Positions 1 through 10,143 of a DNA stretch of 64,000 bases are shown piece after piece. The stretch is from positions 62,001-126,000 of the forward strand of contig JACKMB010000005.1 of the NCBI GenBank assembly GCA_024235615.1, in the 5' to 3' direction. Each line of letters begins with the position of its first letter. Position 1 is the first letter of the stretch. A program made the translations under genes and the position numbers. This stretch comes from Thauera sp. (GTDB taxonomy: Bacteria > Pseudomonadota > Gammaproteobacteria > Burkholderiales > Rhodocyclaceae). Below the pieces are notes generated by a model. The model was not told where the DNA came from, made no database searches, and saw only the letters and a program-made list of their open reading frames with translations.

Positions 1-553
1 CCACCGGCTCGGACAGGCTCTGTCCGGCGTCGAGCACCACCATCGCGGTCATCAGCTTGGTGATCGAGGCGATCGGCAGCACTTCGGCGGCGTTGCGCTC
101 GAGCAGCACCTCACCGGTGCGCTGGTTGATGACGTAGAAGGCGCTGGAGCCGAGCACGGGCATGCCGTTGCCGTCGAGGGCGAGCGGTGCATCGGGCTCG
201 TCGGCGAGCACCGCCGCGGGCGCGGCGAGCGCGGCGGCGGCCACCGCCGGCTTGCGCAGGCTCACCCGCATCGGCGCCGCCCGGCCGCGAGCACCCGCAA
301 CCGCGCGGCTCCCGGCCTTCGCGGAGCGCGTGGCCTTGGCGCTGCGCGTCACGGCCTTGGACGCGGCGGCCTTCTTTTGCGCGGGCTTCGCAGCGGCCTT
401 GCGCACCGGGGCCTTGGCCGCAGCCTTCTTCGCGGCCGGCTTGGAAACCTTGCTCGTCGCAGCCTTTCCGGATGCCTTCGGGGCTGCGACGGCCATACCC
501 GACTGCAGCGCGAACATCGCGGCAATCGCGGCGATCAGTGGGCGAACTTTCAT
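1..553 (-). CDS. pbpG: PBP7-like D-alanyl-D-alanine endopeptidase, 5' part (cut by window edge)
   Basis: Periplasmic serine peptidase of the S11 (PbpG/DacA) family, which trims peptidoglycan cross-links. The 184 visible residues begin MKVRPLIAAIAAMFALQSG, a signal peptide, followed by a long Ala/Lys-rich low-complexity stretch (about residues 25-85, histone-H1-like), then the catalytic domain start: LDGNGMPVLGSSAFYVINQR and NAAEVLPIASITKLMTAM, where SITK is the active-site SxxK motif near residue 163. The C-terminal SxN and KTG motifs lie outside the window. The start is the only ATG that gives an exported N-terminus. The basic linker is unusual for an exported enzyme and could bind cell-wall polyanions; that is inference. 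The family call is firm; PbpG versus another S11 member is less so. Confidence 0.85.
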   Translation of the reverse strand, partial: MKVRPLIAAIAAMFALQSGMAVAAPKASGKAATSKVSKPAAKKAAAKAPVRKAAAKPAQKKAAASKAVTRSAKATRSAKAGSRAVAGARGRAAPMRVSLRKPAVAAAALAAPAAVLADEPDAPLALDGNGMPVLGSSAFYVINQRTGEVLLERNAAEVLPIASITKLMTAMVVLDAGQSLSEPV

Positions 554-712
554 GATGGCGACGGGACGGAGAGCGGTGGAATGCGGGTTCGAGGCGTTCT
601 GCTTTAAGAAATAGGCAGATACGCAATAGATTTCAAGTTGTTTCTAGCTTTGGGAGGAATTCTACCCCTGCATCGGCGTCGCCGGCGAGCCCGGCGGCCA
701 CCCCGCCCCGGG

Positions 713-1876
713 TCAGGAGTCGATGCGCAGGAAACGGCGAAGCTCGCCGGCCCGCGTCATCGCGTCATGATAGCCGAGCTCGATCAGCGCGCGCGTGAAA
801 CCCGGTTCGAAAAGCAGGTAGGAAAGCAGGGTCGAACCGTCGCGCCGCAAGGTGCCCAGGCCGCGCAGCACGATGCGCAGCTGCATCGGCAGGCTGTGCG
901 CGTGGCGCGCCGCGATGGTGTCGAGGCGCTGCGAGGGCTGGATCACCAGGCACTCGATCGGGCGCAGCGCGATCCCTGCCTCGGCGCGGCGGGTCTCGTC
1001 GAGCCGGCTCACGGTGTCGTTGATGCGCGCCAGGCGCTCGAGATCGACCTCGAGGGTGTCGAGGAAGATGCTCGACAGCGCGTGGCCAGCGATCTGCGCC
1101 GGCGAAGGATAGCCGCCCACGGCGCGCATCCTCCCCTCTTCGGCCGTACGCCCGGCACCGATCACCAGGATGCGGTCGGCGCCGAGGTGGATCGCCGGGC
1201 TCACCGGCGCGAGCTGGCGCATCGAGCCGTCGCCGAAGTACTCGCGGTGGATCTTCACCGCCGGGAACACGAAGGGCAGCGCCGCGCTCGCCATCACGTG
1301 GCAGACGTCGAGCTGCGCGCGCACGCCCAGGCGCTGCGCGCGGCGCCAGGGCTGCAGTTCGGGCGCGCCCTGGAAGAAGGCGAGGCTTTCGCCGGAGGAG
1401 TAGCCGGAGGCGGTGACGCTGAGCGCGCGCAGATCGCCGCGGCCGATCGCGGCCTCGATCGAAGCGAAGTCGAGCACGCGCTCGAGCAGGCCGCGCAAGG
1501 GGGTGTTGTCGAGCAGCGAGCGCGGGGTCTGCCGCACCAGCCAGCCGCCGAACAGCGCCGCGCCCCAGCGCAGGCCGCTGCCGAAGAGCGCGGGCGGATC
1601 GACGCGATACACCTGGGCGACGTGCAGGCTGCGCCAGACGCGCTGGATGTGCAGCACCGCGCGGCCGAAGTCGGCCGCATGCACCGCGAGCGCGACCGCG
1701 TTGATCGCACCGGCCGAAGTTCCGCACAGGATGGGGAAGGGATTGCCGGGGCGCTTGCCGCGCAGTTCGCGGATCGCGACCAGCACGCCGACCTGGTAGG
1801 CGGCACGCGCACCGCCACCGGTCAGCACCAGCGCCGCTCGTCCTTCGTCCGCGCCCATCCGCCCGCCCCCGCTCAT
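713..1876 (-). CDS. patatin-like phospholipase family protein
   Basis: Predicted serine acyl hydrolase of 387 aa. The N-terminus carries the glycine-rich oxyanion motif LVLTGGGARAAYQVGVL, then the nucleophile elbow GTSAG (GxSxG), and further on a DGS motif (YFGDGSMRQLAP) that supplies the catalytic Asp of the patatin Ser-Asp dyad. There is no signal peptide, so it is probably cytoplasmic or membrane-peripheral. The length fits bacterial patatins with a C-terminal DUF3336-like extension. It ends about 160 bp from the upstream PBP7-like gene on the same strand and lies about 130 bp downstream of maeB, so it may be a separate transcript. A second in-frame ATG seven codons in (MGADEGRAALV) is a plausible alternative start. 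The physiological substrate cannot be read from sequence. Confidence 0.88.
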   Translation of the reverse strand: MSGGGRMGADEGRAALVLTGGGARAAYQVGVLVAIRELRGKRPGNPFPILCGTSAGAINAVALAVHAADFGRAVLHIQRVWRSLHVAQVYRVDPPALFGSGLRWGAALFGGWLVRQTPRSLLDNTPLRGLLERVLDFASIEAAIGRGDLRALSVTASGYSSGESLAFFQGAPELQPWRRAQRLGVRAQLDVCHVMASAALPFVFPAVKIHREYFGDGSMRQLAPVSPAIHLGADRILVIGAGRTAEEGRMRAVGGYPSPAQIAGHALSSIFLDTLEVDLERLARINDTVSRLDETRRAEAGIALRPIECLVIQPSQRLDTIAARHAHSLPMQLRIVLRGLGTLRRDGSTLLSYLLFEPGFTRALIELGYHDAMTRAGELRRFLRIDS

Positions 1877-2008
1877 GCGATGGCTTCAGCATCGCGCAAC
1901 GACGACCGCCCCCGCAAGGAAGGAATGCGCAGCCGCGACGCGAGCCGCGCCGGGCGCGCACCCCGAGCTGCGGGGAACGCGCCCTTGCGCCCGCTTGCGG
2001 CGCCCCGC

Positions 2009-4282
<2,274 letters not shown>

Positions 4283-4670
4283 GGTCTTCCTCCTTGGTCT
4301 TTTGCGTATGGGACGGGCGCCGTGCCGGCGCGCCGGGCGTCAACGGCACAAGCATACCGCGGACGCGCTTATTCTCGCATTACGAAAACAAAATTTGCGA
4401 TGTGAAAAATACGTATACCGAACCCACGGCAACCCCTTGCGATAGGCGGACTGCATCACACCGATCGTTACGATCCGGTTCATGGCCGGGGGCCGGGCAT
4501 GGCATAATTATGGGCTCAACCGCGAACGATCCGCCCCGACGGCGCTCGTAGACGGAAGTCGGTGCGCCCGCCTCGGGCGCCCATGCAGCCCGCCGGCCAG
4601 GCAGCCCCTGCAGCAACGATGGCCGACCGACGGGAATGGTTTCGCATCACAGCACGGGAGAGCTGTACAC
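4283..4670. promoter_or_regulatory. maeB-pckG divergent control region with AT-rich dyad
   Basis: This 388-bp intergenic region has one AT-rich island in otherwise GC-rich DNA. It holds an inverted repeat, TCGCA at 4375-4379 and TGCGA at 4396-4400, inside ATTCTCGCATTAC and AAATTTGCGATG contexts. This looks like an operator for a regulator of both genes. The rest up to the pckG ribosome site (GGGAGAG near 4656) shows no clear gene. The regulator is unknown; the dyad is short, so the reading is tentative. Confidence 0.4.
4479..4508 (+). promoter_or_regulatory. possible pckG promoter
   Basis: TTCATG at 4479-4484, an 18-base spacer and CATAAT at 4503-4508 resemble a weak sigma-70 promoter about 160 bases upstream of the pckG ATG. 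No experimental support. Confidence 0.3.
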
Positions 4671-6518
4671 ATGTCTCAGAACCACGCCCAGGCGGCGATC
4701 GCCGCTGCCCCCGAATACGTCCGCCACGAAGGCCTGAAGAAGTGGGTCGGCGAAATCGCCGCGCTCACCGAGCCCGACCGCGTGGTCTGGTGCGACGGCT
4801 CGCAGGAGGAGTACGACCGCCTGTGCGCCGAGATGGTCGAATCCGGCATGCTGATCAAGCTGAACCCGGAAAAGCGCAAGAACTCCTTCCTCGCCTGGTC
4901 CGACCCCTCCGACGTCGCGCGCGTCGAGGACCGCACCTTCATCTGCTCGCAGAAGAAGGAAGACGCCGGCCCGACCAACAACTGGGAAGACCCGGCGGTG
5001 ATGCGCGAGACGCTGAACGGCCTGTTCAAGGGTTGCATGCACGGCCGCACGATGTACGTGATCCCGTTCTCGATGGGTCCGCTCGGCAGCCCGATCGCCC
5101 ACATCGGCGTCGAGATCTCCGACAGCCCCTACGTCGTCACCAACATGCGCATCATGACCCGCATGGGCCGTGGCGCGGTCGAGGTGCTCGGCACCGACGC
5201 CGAGTTCGTGCCCTGCGTGCACACCGTCGGCGCCCCGCTCGCCCAGGGCGAGAAGGACAGCCGCTGGCCGTGCAACCCGACCACCAAGTACATCGTGCAC
5301 TACCCCGAGACGCGCGAGATCTGGTCCTACGGCTCGGGCTACGGCGGCAACGCCCTGCTCGGCAAGAAGTGCTTCGCGCTGCGCATCGCCTCGACCATGG
5401 CGCGTGACGAGGGCTGGCTGGCCGAGCACATGCTGATCCTCGGCGTCGAGTCGCCCGAAGGCGAGAAGTCCTACGTCGCCGCCGCCTTCCCGTCGGCCTG
5501 CGGCAAGACCAACTTCGCCATGCTGATCCCGCCGAAGTCCTTCGACGGCTGGAAGATCACCACCGTCGGCGACGACATCGCCTGGATCAAGCCCGGCCCC
5601 GATGGCAAGTTCCGCGCCATCAACCCCGAGTTCGGCTACTTCGGCGTCGCCCCCGGCACCTCGGAGAAGACCAACTTCAACGCGATGGCCACGCTGAAGG
5701 AAAACATCATCTTCACCAACGTCGCGCTGACCGACGACGGCGACGTGTGGTGGGAAGGCATGACCAAGGAGGCCCCGGCCCACCTGGTCGACTGGCAGGG
5801 CAAGGACTGGACCCCGGAGATCGCCAGCGAAACCGGCCGCAAGGCCGCGCACCCGAACGCGCGCTTCACCGCCCCGGCCAGCCAGTGCCCCTCGGTCGAC
5901 CCGGCCTGGGAAGATCCCGCCGGCGTGCCGATCTCGGCCTTCATCTTCGGCGGCCGCCGCGCCACCACCGTGCCGCTGGTGTACCAGGCCTTCAACTGGA
6001 ACTTCGGCGTGTACATGGCCTCGACGCTCGGCTCCGAGACCACCGCCGCCGCCTTCGGCGCGCAGGGCGTGGTGCGCCGTGATCCGTTCGCGATGCTGCC
6101 CTTCTGCGGCTACCACATGGGCGACTACTTCAACCACTGGCTGCGCATGGGCCACGTGGTCGAGGACACCCCCAAGATCTTCTGCGTGAACTGGTTCCGC
6201 ATGAACGAGCAGGGCCAGTTCATGTGGCCGGGCTTCGGCGACAACATGCGCGTGCTCAAGTGGATCGTCGATCGCTGCAAGGGCAAGATCGCCGCCAAGG
6301 AGACCGCGCTGGGCTGGATGCCGCGCTTCGAGGATCTCGACTGGACCGGCGCGGAGGTCAACCGCGAGGAATTCGAGGCGCTCACCAAGGTCGACGCCGA
6401 CGCCTGGCGCGCCGAGCTGAACTCGCACAAGGAGTGGTTCGACAAGCTGCAGGACCGTCTGCCGCGCCAGCTGGTGCTCAAGCGCGAGCTGTTCGAACTG
6501 GCGCTCAACGCCGACTGA
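4671..6518 (+). CDS. pckG: phosphoenolpyruvate carboxykinase (GTP)
   Basis: Converts oxaloacetate and GTP to PEP, GDP and CO2, the first step of gluconeogenesis from C4 acids. The 615 aa match the GTP-dependent family. Visible motifs include the kinase P-loop [15 protein letters not shown], the metal-site region [13 protein letters not shown], and [16 protein letters not shown]. The open frame extends upstream to 4482, but the ATG at 4671 has a GGGAGAG ribosome site and gives the expected N-terminus (MSQNHAQ...[13 protein letters not shown]). Divergent from maeB, so the two may be co-regulated on acetate or C4 acids. It is followed by a REP pair and tandem repeats rather than another gene of the same pathway. 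Confidence 0.97.
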   Translation: MSQNHAQAAIAAAPEYVRHEGLKKWVGEIAALTEPDRVVWCDGSQEEYDRLCAEMVESGMLIKLNPEKRKNSFLAWSDPSDVARVEDRTFICSQKKEDAGPTNNWEDPAVMRETLNGLFKGCMHGRTMYVIPFSMGPLGSPIAHIGVEISDSPYVVTNMRIMTRMGRGAVEVLGTDAEFVPCVHTVGAPLAQGEKDSRWPCNPTTKYIVHYPETREIWSYGSGYGGNALLGKKCFALRIASTMARDEGWLAEHMLILGVESPEGEKSYVAAAFPSACGKTNFAMLIPPKSFDGWKITTVGDDIAWIKPGPDGKFRAINPEFGYFGVAPGTSEKTNFNAMATLKENIIFTNVALTDDGDVWWEGMTKEAPAHLVDWQGKDWTPEIASETGRKAAHPNARFTAPASQCPSVDPAWEDPAGVPISAFIFGGRRATTVPLVYQAFNWNFGVYMASTLGSETTAAAFGAQGVVRRDPFAMLPFCGYHMGDYFNHWLRMGHVVEDTPKIFCVNWFRMNEQGQFMWPGFGDNMRVLKWIVDRCKGKIAAKETALGWMPRFEDLDWTGAEVNREEFEALTKVDADAWRAELNSHKEWFDKLQDRLPRQLVLKRELFELALNAD

Positions 6519-6529
6519 GGCCGCCTCGC

Positions 6530-6619
6530 GTAGGAGCGCCGGCAGGCGCGAGCGTTTCGTCCGACTCTGGCTTGGTCGCGGAACGCAACGCTGCATTCGC
6601 GGCTGCCGCCGCTCCTACA
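6530..6619. repeat. REPIN (inverted REP pair) after pckG
   Basis: A forward class-B REP (GTAGGAGCGCCGGCAGGCGC at 6530-6549, extending to GAGCG) is followed by an inverted class-A REP (TTCGCGGCTGCCGCCGCTCC at 6596-6615, ending TACA). Together they can fold back. It begins only 11 bp after the pckG stop, so it probably affects the 3' end of that mRNA. Confidence 0.85.
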
Positions 6620-6637
6620 CGAACACCATCACCCCGT

Positions 6638-6749
6638 GAGCATCCCACGTGGAGACTTCGTCCTCGGGCGAGCATCCCACGTGGAACCTTCGTCGTCGGG
6701 CGAGCACCACACGTGGAAACTTCCTCGCCGTGGAGCACCTCCATGTAGG
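6638..6749. repeat. tandem 32-bp repeat, about 3.5 units, each centred on CCCACGTGG-like sequence
   Basis: Units start at 6638, 6670 and 6702, with a partial fourth at 6733. Each reads GAGCAyCmCACGTGGA followed by mmCTTCsTCsTCGGGC. The first two units are nearly identical. The core holds the palindrome CACGTG. The partial fourth unit (GAGCACCTCCATGTAGG) runs straight into a REP beginning at 6745. No ORF of conserved type covers this region. Confidence 0.85.
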
Positions 6750-6769
6750 AGCGCCGGCAGGCGCGAACC
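6745..6769 (+). repeat. REP element, class B
   Basis: GTAGGAGCGCCGGCAGGCGC followed by GAACC, the same unit as at 6530 and 8214. It lies between the tandem repeats and the terminator-like hairpin upstream of the aminotransferase. Confidence 0.8.
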
Positions 6770-6857
6770 GGGCGGTGCCGCAGACGACGAACCCCGCCGG
6801 AGACCAAAGGCCATCTTCGCGGCCGCCAGCGCTCCAGCATGGACACGCGACCGACGC

Positions 6858-6888
6858 AAAAAGCGCCCCACGGCGCTTTTTGCTTTTT
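6858..6888 (+). terminator. rho-independent terminator upstream of aminotransferase gene
   Basis: The inverted repeat AAAAAGCGCC-CCAC-GGCGCTTTTT is followed by GCTTTTT. The stem and T-tract are typical. It sits 340 bases after pckG and 22 bases before the aminotransferase ATG, so it would end read-through from pckG or act as an attenuator of the next gene. Confidence 0.75.
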
Positions 6889-6910
6889 CCGAACAGCAGA
6901 AGATCCCACC

Positions 6911-8086
6911 ATGCACCGATCACGCCGCCTCGACGACATCCAGCCCTTCCACGTCATGGAGTTGCTGCGCCGCGCGCGCGAGCTCGAGGCGCAGGGGCGC
7001 GACATCATCCACATGGAGGTCGGCGAGCCCGACTTCGGCACCCCGGCGCCGGTGGTCGAGGCCGCCACCCGCTTCCTCGCCGGCGGCGACGTGCATTACA
7101 CCCCCGCGCTCGGCCTGCCGGCGCTGCGCGAGGCGATCGCGCGCTTCTACCACGACCGCTTCGGTGCTGACGTCGCCCCCGAGCGCATCGTCGTCACCGC
7201 CGGCGCCTCGGGCGCGCTGATGCTGGCGCTCGCCGCCACCACCGACCCGGGCGACGAGTGGCTGCTGCCCGACCCCGGCTATCCGTCCAACCGCCACCTG
7301 ATCCGGGCCTTCGAAGGAGTCGCGCGCGCGCTCGAAGTCGATGCGGCGAGCCGCTACCAGCCCCGGCCCGGACAGGTCGACGCAGCCTGGGGCGAGCGCA
7401 CCCGCGGGCTCATGGTGGCGACGCCGTCCAACCCTACCGGCACCCTGCTGTCGGTCGCCGAGATCGCCGCGCTGCACCGCAGCACGCGCGCGCGCGGCGG
7501 CGTGCTGCTGGTCGACGAGATCTACCAGGGGCTGACCTACGGCGTGGAATCGGCCACCGCGCTCGCCGACCCGGTGCTGAACGCGGCCGACGACGTCTTC
7601 GTGGTGAATAGCTTCTCGAAGTACTTCGGCATGACCGGCTGGCGGCTCGGCTGGCTGGTGGCGCCAACGGGCTTCGTGCGCGAGCTGGAGAAGCTCGCCC
7701 AGCATTTCTTCATTTCGCCCTCGACGCCGGCGCAGCACGCCGCGCTCGCCGCCTTCGCACCGGCGACGATCGCGATCCTGGAGGAGCGGCGCCATGAGTT
7801 CGCCCAGCGCCGTGACGTGCTGCTGCCGGCGCTGCGTGAGCTCGGCTTCGGCATCGCCACCGAGCCGCAGGGCGCGTTCTACGTGTATGCGGACGTGTCG
7901 GCGCTGGCCGACGACTCGGAAGCGCTCGCGCGCCGGATGATCGAGGAAGCCGGCGTGGCCGCCACGCCCGGGCTGGACTTCGGCCACCACCTGCCGCGGC
8001 GCCACCTGCGCATCGCCTACACCACGCGCAGCGAGAGGCTGCTCGAGGCGGCGGACCGGATCCGCGCGCTCGGGCTGGGGCGCTGA
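6911..8086 (+). CDS. pyridoxal-phosphate aminotransferase, class I/II
   Basis: A 391-aa fold-type I aminotransferase. The PLP lysine lies in NSFSKYFGMTGWRLGWLV. Other family marks are EVGEPDFGTPAPVVEAA near the N-terminus, ATPSNPTGTLLS, and LVDEIYQGLTYG (Asp and Tyr that contact PLP). The C-terminal Arg region is RRHLRIAYTTRSERL. The start at 6911 gives the family N-terminus (SRRLDDIQPFHVMELLRRA); the open frame extends to 6839 through the terminator hairpin, so that start is rejected. It stands alone between repeat-rich spacers. The amino acid substrate is unknown; family relatives are annotated as aspartate, alanine or valine-pyruvate aminotransferases. Confidence 0.9.
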   Translation: MHRSRRLDDIQPFHVMELLRRARELEAQGRDIIHMEVGEPDFGTPAPVVEAATRFLAGGDVHYTPALGLPALREAIARFYHDRFGADVAPERIVVTAGASGALMLALAATTDPGDEWLLPDPGYPSNRHLIRAFEGVARALEVDAASRYQPRPGQVDAAWGERTRGLMVATPSNPTGTLLSVAEIAALHRSTRARGGVLLVDEIYQGLTYGVESATALADPVLNAADDVFVVNSFSKYFGMTGWRLGWLVAPTGFVRELEKLAQHFFISPSTPAQHAALAAFAPATIAILEERRHEFAQRRDVLLPALRELGFGIATEPQGAFYVYADVSALADDSEALARRMIEEAGVAATPGLDFGHHLPRRHLRIAYTTRSERLLEAADRIRALGLGR

Positions 8087-8164
8087 GCGGGCGCCCGGCT
8101 GGAGTGCCGGGGCGGTCGATGGCTCGGGGGCTCGGGATCTCGCGCGCCGGAGCCTGGGCAGCCG

Positions 8165-8240
8165 AATTCGCGGCTGCCGCCGCTCCTACAAGGGACGGAA
8201 CCGCGACGGTTTCTGTAGGAGCGCCGGCAGGCGCGAATGC
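8165..8240. repeat. REPIN (inverted REP pair) between aminotransferase and lytic transglycosylase genes
   Basis: An inverted class-A REP (TTCGCGGCTGCCGCCGCTCC then TACA at 8166-8190) and a forward class-B REP (TGTAGGAGCGCCGGCAGGCG from 8213) face each other across about 23 bp. The two flanking genes converge here, which is the common position for REPINs. Confidence 0.85.
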
Positions 8241-8341
8241 GGACGAATAGCCGCTCCAAGGCATGGCCTGCGCCCCACCCGGGCTCAGGCACCGCATCCA
8301 CCGCGACCAAGGCCCGCGGGGGAGCGGGTTCCTGCCGAAGC

Positions 8342-9256
8342 TCAGCTCGCCTGCTCGGCGTCGCGACCGCTGTCGCGGCCGGCGATCAGCATCAGGCGTT
8401 TTTTCAGCGCCATCACCTTGCGGGGATAACGCGCCTTCGGGTCCTTGAGCGAGCCGTTGTAGTACTGCAGCGCACGCTGCATGCTGCCGTAGCGCTCCAG
8501 GCCCTCCTGCAGCACCAGGGTGCCGACGCGGACATTGGTCTCGGGGTCGAAGAGGACGTTGCGGCCGCGATTGGGGCCGATCTTGTCCTTGTGGTAGCGC
8601 GGGATCACCTGCATCAGCCCGAGCGCGCCCATGTTGCTGACCGCGCGGTGGTTGAAGCTCGACTCCACCGCCATGATCGCAACGATCAGCAGCGGATCGA
8701 AGCCGAGCTCCTCGGCGTGCGTCTCGGCCGCAGCCAGCGCGGGCTCGATCGCCTCCTCGGAGACGCGATAGGTATCGGCGATCCAGTCGCGCACTCGCGC
8801 CATCTCGTCCGAGAGCGCGCCCTCTTCTTCCTCGAAGGGGTTGTCCACGAGCGCGGCGATGTCGCGCAGCGCGGGCTGGTGGAACACCGGCGGGACCGGC
8901 TCCGCGACGACGCGGGCGAGCTGGCGCTCGACCAGCCCCGGCGCGGCCACCGGCAGGCGTTCGTGCAGGCGCGTCGAGGCCGCCAGCGAAGGCACTGCCG
9001 CCACGAAGGACGGCGCGACCTCTTCGGCCTGCCGCGGCGCGAAGGAAAGCACCGAGGCCATGGCCAGTTCGGACGCGGTGGGCTCGGCCTGCTGGCTGAG
9101 GACGTCGCCGTAGCGCACATCCGTGACGCCACCGCTCTGTGTGCCGAGCCAGCCCATGCCCATGAGACTTACGGAAAGAACCGCACCGTGCGCCAGACTG
9201 CGCGCAGCGCCGCCCGCTTGACGCGCGAGCGCCTTGAATCGAGTTGCGTGTTTCAT
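8342..9256 (-). CDS. lytic transglycosylase, SLT family
   Basis: An exported murein lyase of 304 aa. The N-terminus (MKHATRFKALARQAGGAARS, then a hydrophobic run LAHGAVLSVSLMGMGWLG) is a signal peptide. The middle 130 residues are low in conservation. The C-terminal SLT domain contains FDPLLIVAIMAVESSFN with the catalytic Glu, then GALGLMQVIPRYH and ALQYYNGSLKDPKARYP. The frame opens at 9268, but the ATG at 9256 is preferred because GGAGGA lies just upstream at the right distance. A consensus promoter lies 270 bp upstream, giving a long 5' leader. The exact family subgroup is not assigned. Confidence 0.9.
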   Translation of the reverse strand: MKHATRFKALARQAGGAARSLAHGAVLSVSLMGMGWLGTQSGGVTDVRYGDVLSQQAEPTASELAMASVLSFAPRQAEEVAPSFVAAVPSLAASTRLHERLPVAAPGLVERQLARVVAEPVPPVFHQPALRDIAALVDNPFEEEEGALSDEMARVRDWIADTYRVSEEAIEPALAAAETHAEELGFDPLLIVAIMAVESSFNHRAVSNMGALGLMQVIPRYHKDKIGPNRGRNVLFDPETNVRVGTLVLQEGLERYGSMQRALQYYNGSLKDPKARYPRKVMALKKRLMLIAGRDSGRDAEQAS

Positions 9257-9526
9257 GGTGTCCTCCATGCTGTGGCCTGAGCCCTGCCGTGGACGAGCCC
9301 TGTGGTGGGGGCCGCCCGGCGCCGCCCTGTGGGGCAGCGTCCGCGTCGCTCGGCGGGTAGGCCGGCACGACGGGCAGGAGTACTCGGTCGCCAGTAGGTG
9401 TTAAGACCCTTCGCCGCAACCAGACGACGGGCCCCGCGGTGCGTGCGTCCATGAAACTGCGTCTCACCTTACGGGAGGCGCCGCACCGAGATCGGATTGG
9501 GAATGTTGCAATGCAACAGGCAGCGG

Positions 9527-9555
9527 ATTGTATTCGCTCACAGGTTTATTGTCAA
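9527..9555 (-). promoter_or_regulatory. sigma-70 promoter for the lytic transglycosylase gene
   Basis: On the minus strand TTGACA (complement of 9550-9555), exactly 17 bases, then TACAAT (complement of 9527-9532). An inverted repeat TGTTGC-AAT-GCAACA at 9504-9518 falls at about +8 to +22 and may be an operator or leader hairpin. The resulting 5' untranslated leader is about 260 bases. Confidence 0.7.
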
Positions 9556-9615
9556 AACCTGACAGCCACATGGCAACAGCAAGAAACACTTGAATTCACG
9601 GGAAGTTATGACCGA

Positions 9616-10143
9616 TCAGCAGCTTGCGCGGCGCTGTTTGCACATCACATCAAGGCGCTTCCAGTCGAAAAAAGGCCCCGGATCGGTCTTGCGGCCAGGC
9701 GCGATGTCGGAATGCCCGACCACCGCCTCGATCGGATAGCGTCGCTCCAGCTCGACGATCAGCGCCGCCAGGCGCTCGTACTGCGCGGGCTCGAAGGGCA
9801 TCGTGTCGCAGCCCTCGAGCTCGATGCCGATGGAAAAATCGTTGCAGCGCTCGCGTCCGTTCCAGCACGACACACCGGCATGCCAGGCGCGGCGAGCGGG
9901 GTCGACGAAGCACAGCAGCTGGCCGTCGCGGCGGATGAAGTAGTGGGCGGAGACGCGCAGGTGCTGGATGGTCGCGTAGTAGGGGTGTGCGGTGGGGTCG
10001 AGGGTGTTGGTGAAGAGCTGCTCGACACCGGGGCCGCCGAACTGATCGGGGGGGAGGCTGATGGCGTGGATGACGATCAGGCGGACGGGCTCGCCGGCGG
10101 GGCGCTCGTCGTGGTTGGGGGACAGCGGGGTCAGGTCTTTCAT
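9616..10143 (-). CDS. ampD: 1,6-anhydro-N-acetylmuramyl-L-alanine amidase AmpD
   Basis: Cytoplasmic zinc amidase that cleaves the stem peptide from anhydro-muropeptides during cell-wall recycling. It has 175 aa, the AmpD length. Zinc ligands are seen in RLIVIHAISLPP, the later RRAWHAGVS region, and GHSDIAPGRKTDPGPFF. The start is odd: the first residues MKDLTP are encoded by a dispersed repeat (reverse of ATGAAAGACCTGACCCC) at the edge of the upstream RAYT element, and the family sequence only begins at LSPNHDERPAG. There is no other in-frame ATG before the conserved core. Its ATG overlaps the RAYT stop codon (ATGA). Confidence 0.95.
   Translation of the reverse strand: MKDLTPLSPNHDERPAGEPVRLIVIHAISLPPDQFGGPGVEQLFTNTLDPTAHPYYATIQHLRVSAHYFIRRDGQLLCFVDPARRAWHAGVSCWNGRERCNDFSIGIELEGCDTMPFEPAQYERLAALIVELERRYPIEAVVGHSDIAPGRKTDPGPFFDWKRLDVMCKQRRASC

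Noticed and set aside
6638-6749. Short CRISPR-like array
   Set aside because: Units are head-to-tail 32-bp repeats without unique spacers.
9257-9467. Upstream reading frame starting MRRSFMDARTAGPVVW in the transglycosylase leader
   Set aside because: It runs on out of frame through the transglycosylase gene and has no conserved sequence.
9383-9490. c-di-GMP (GEMM) riboswitch before the lytic transglycosylase gene
   Set aside because: GTAAGGTGAGACGCAG resembles part of the GEMM core, but the GCAAACC segment and receptor loop are missing. Kept only as a generic structured-leader finding.
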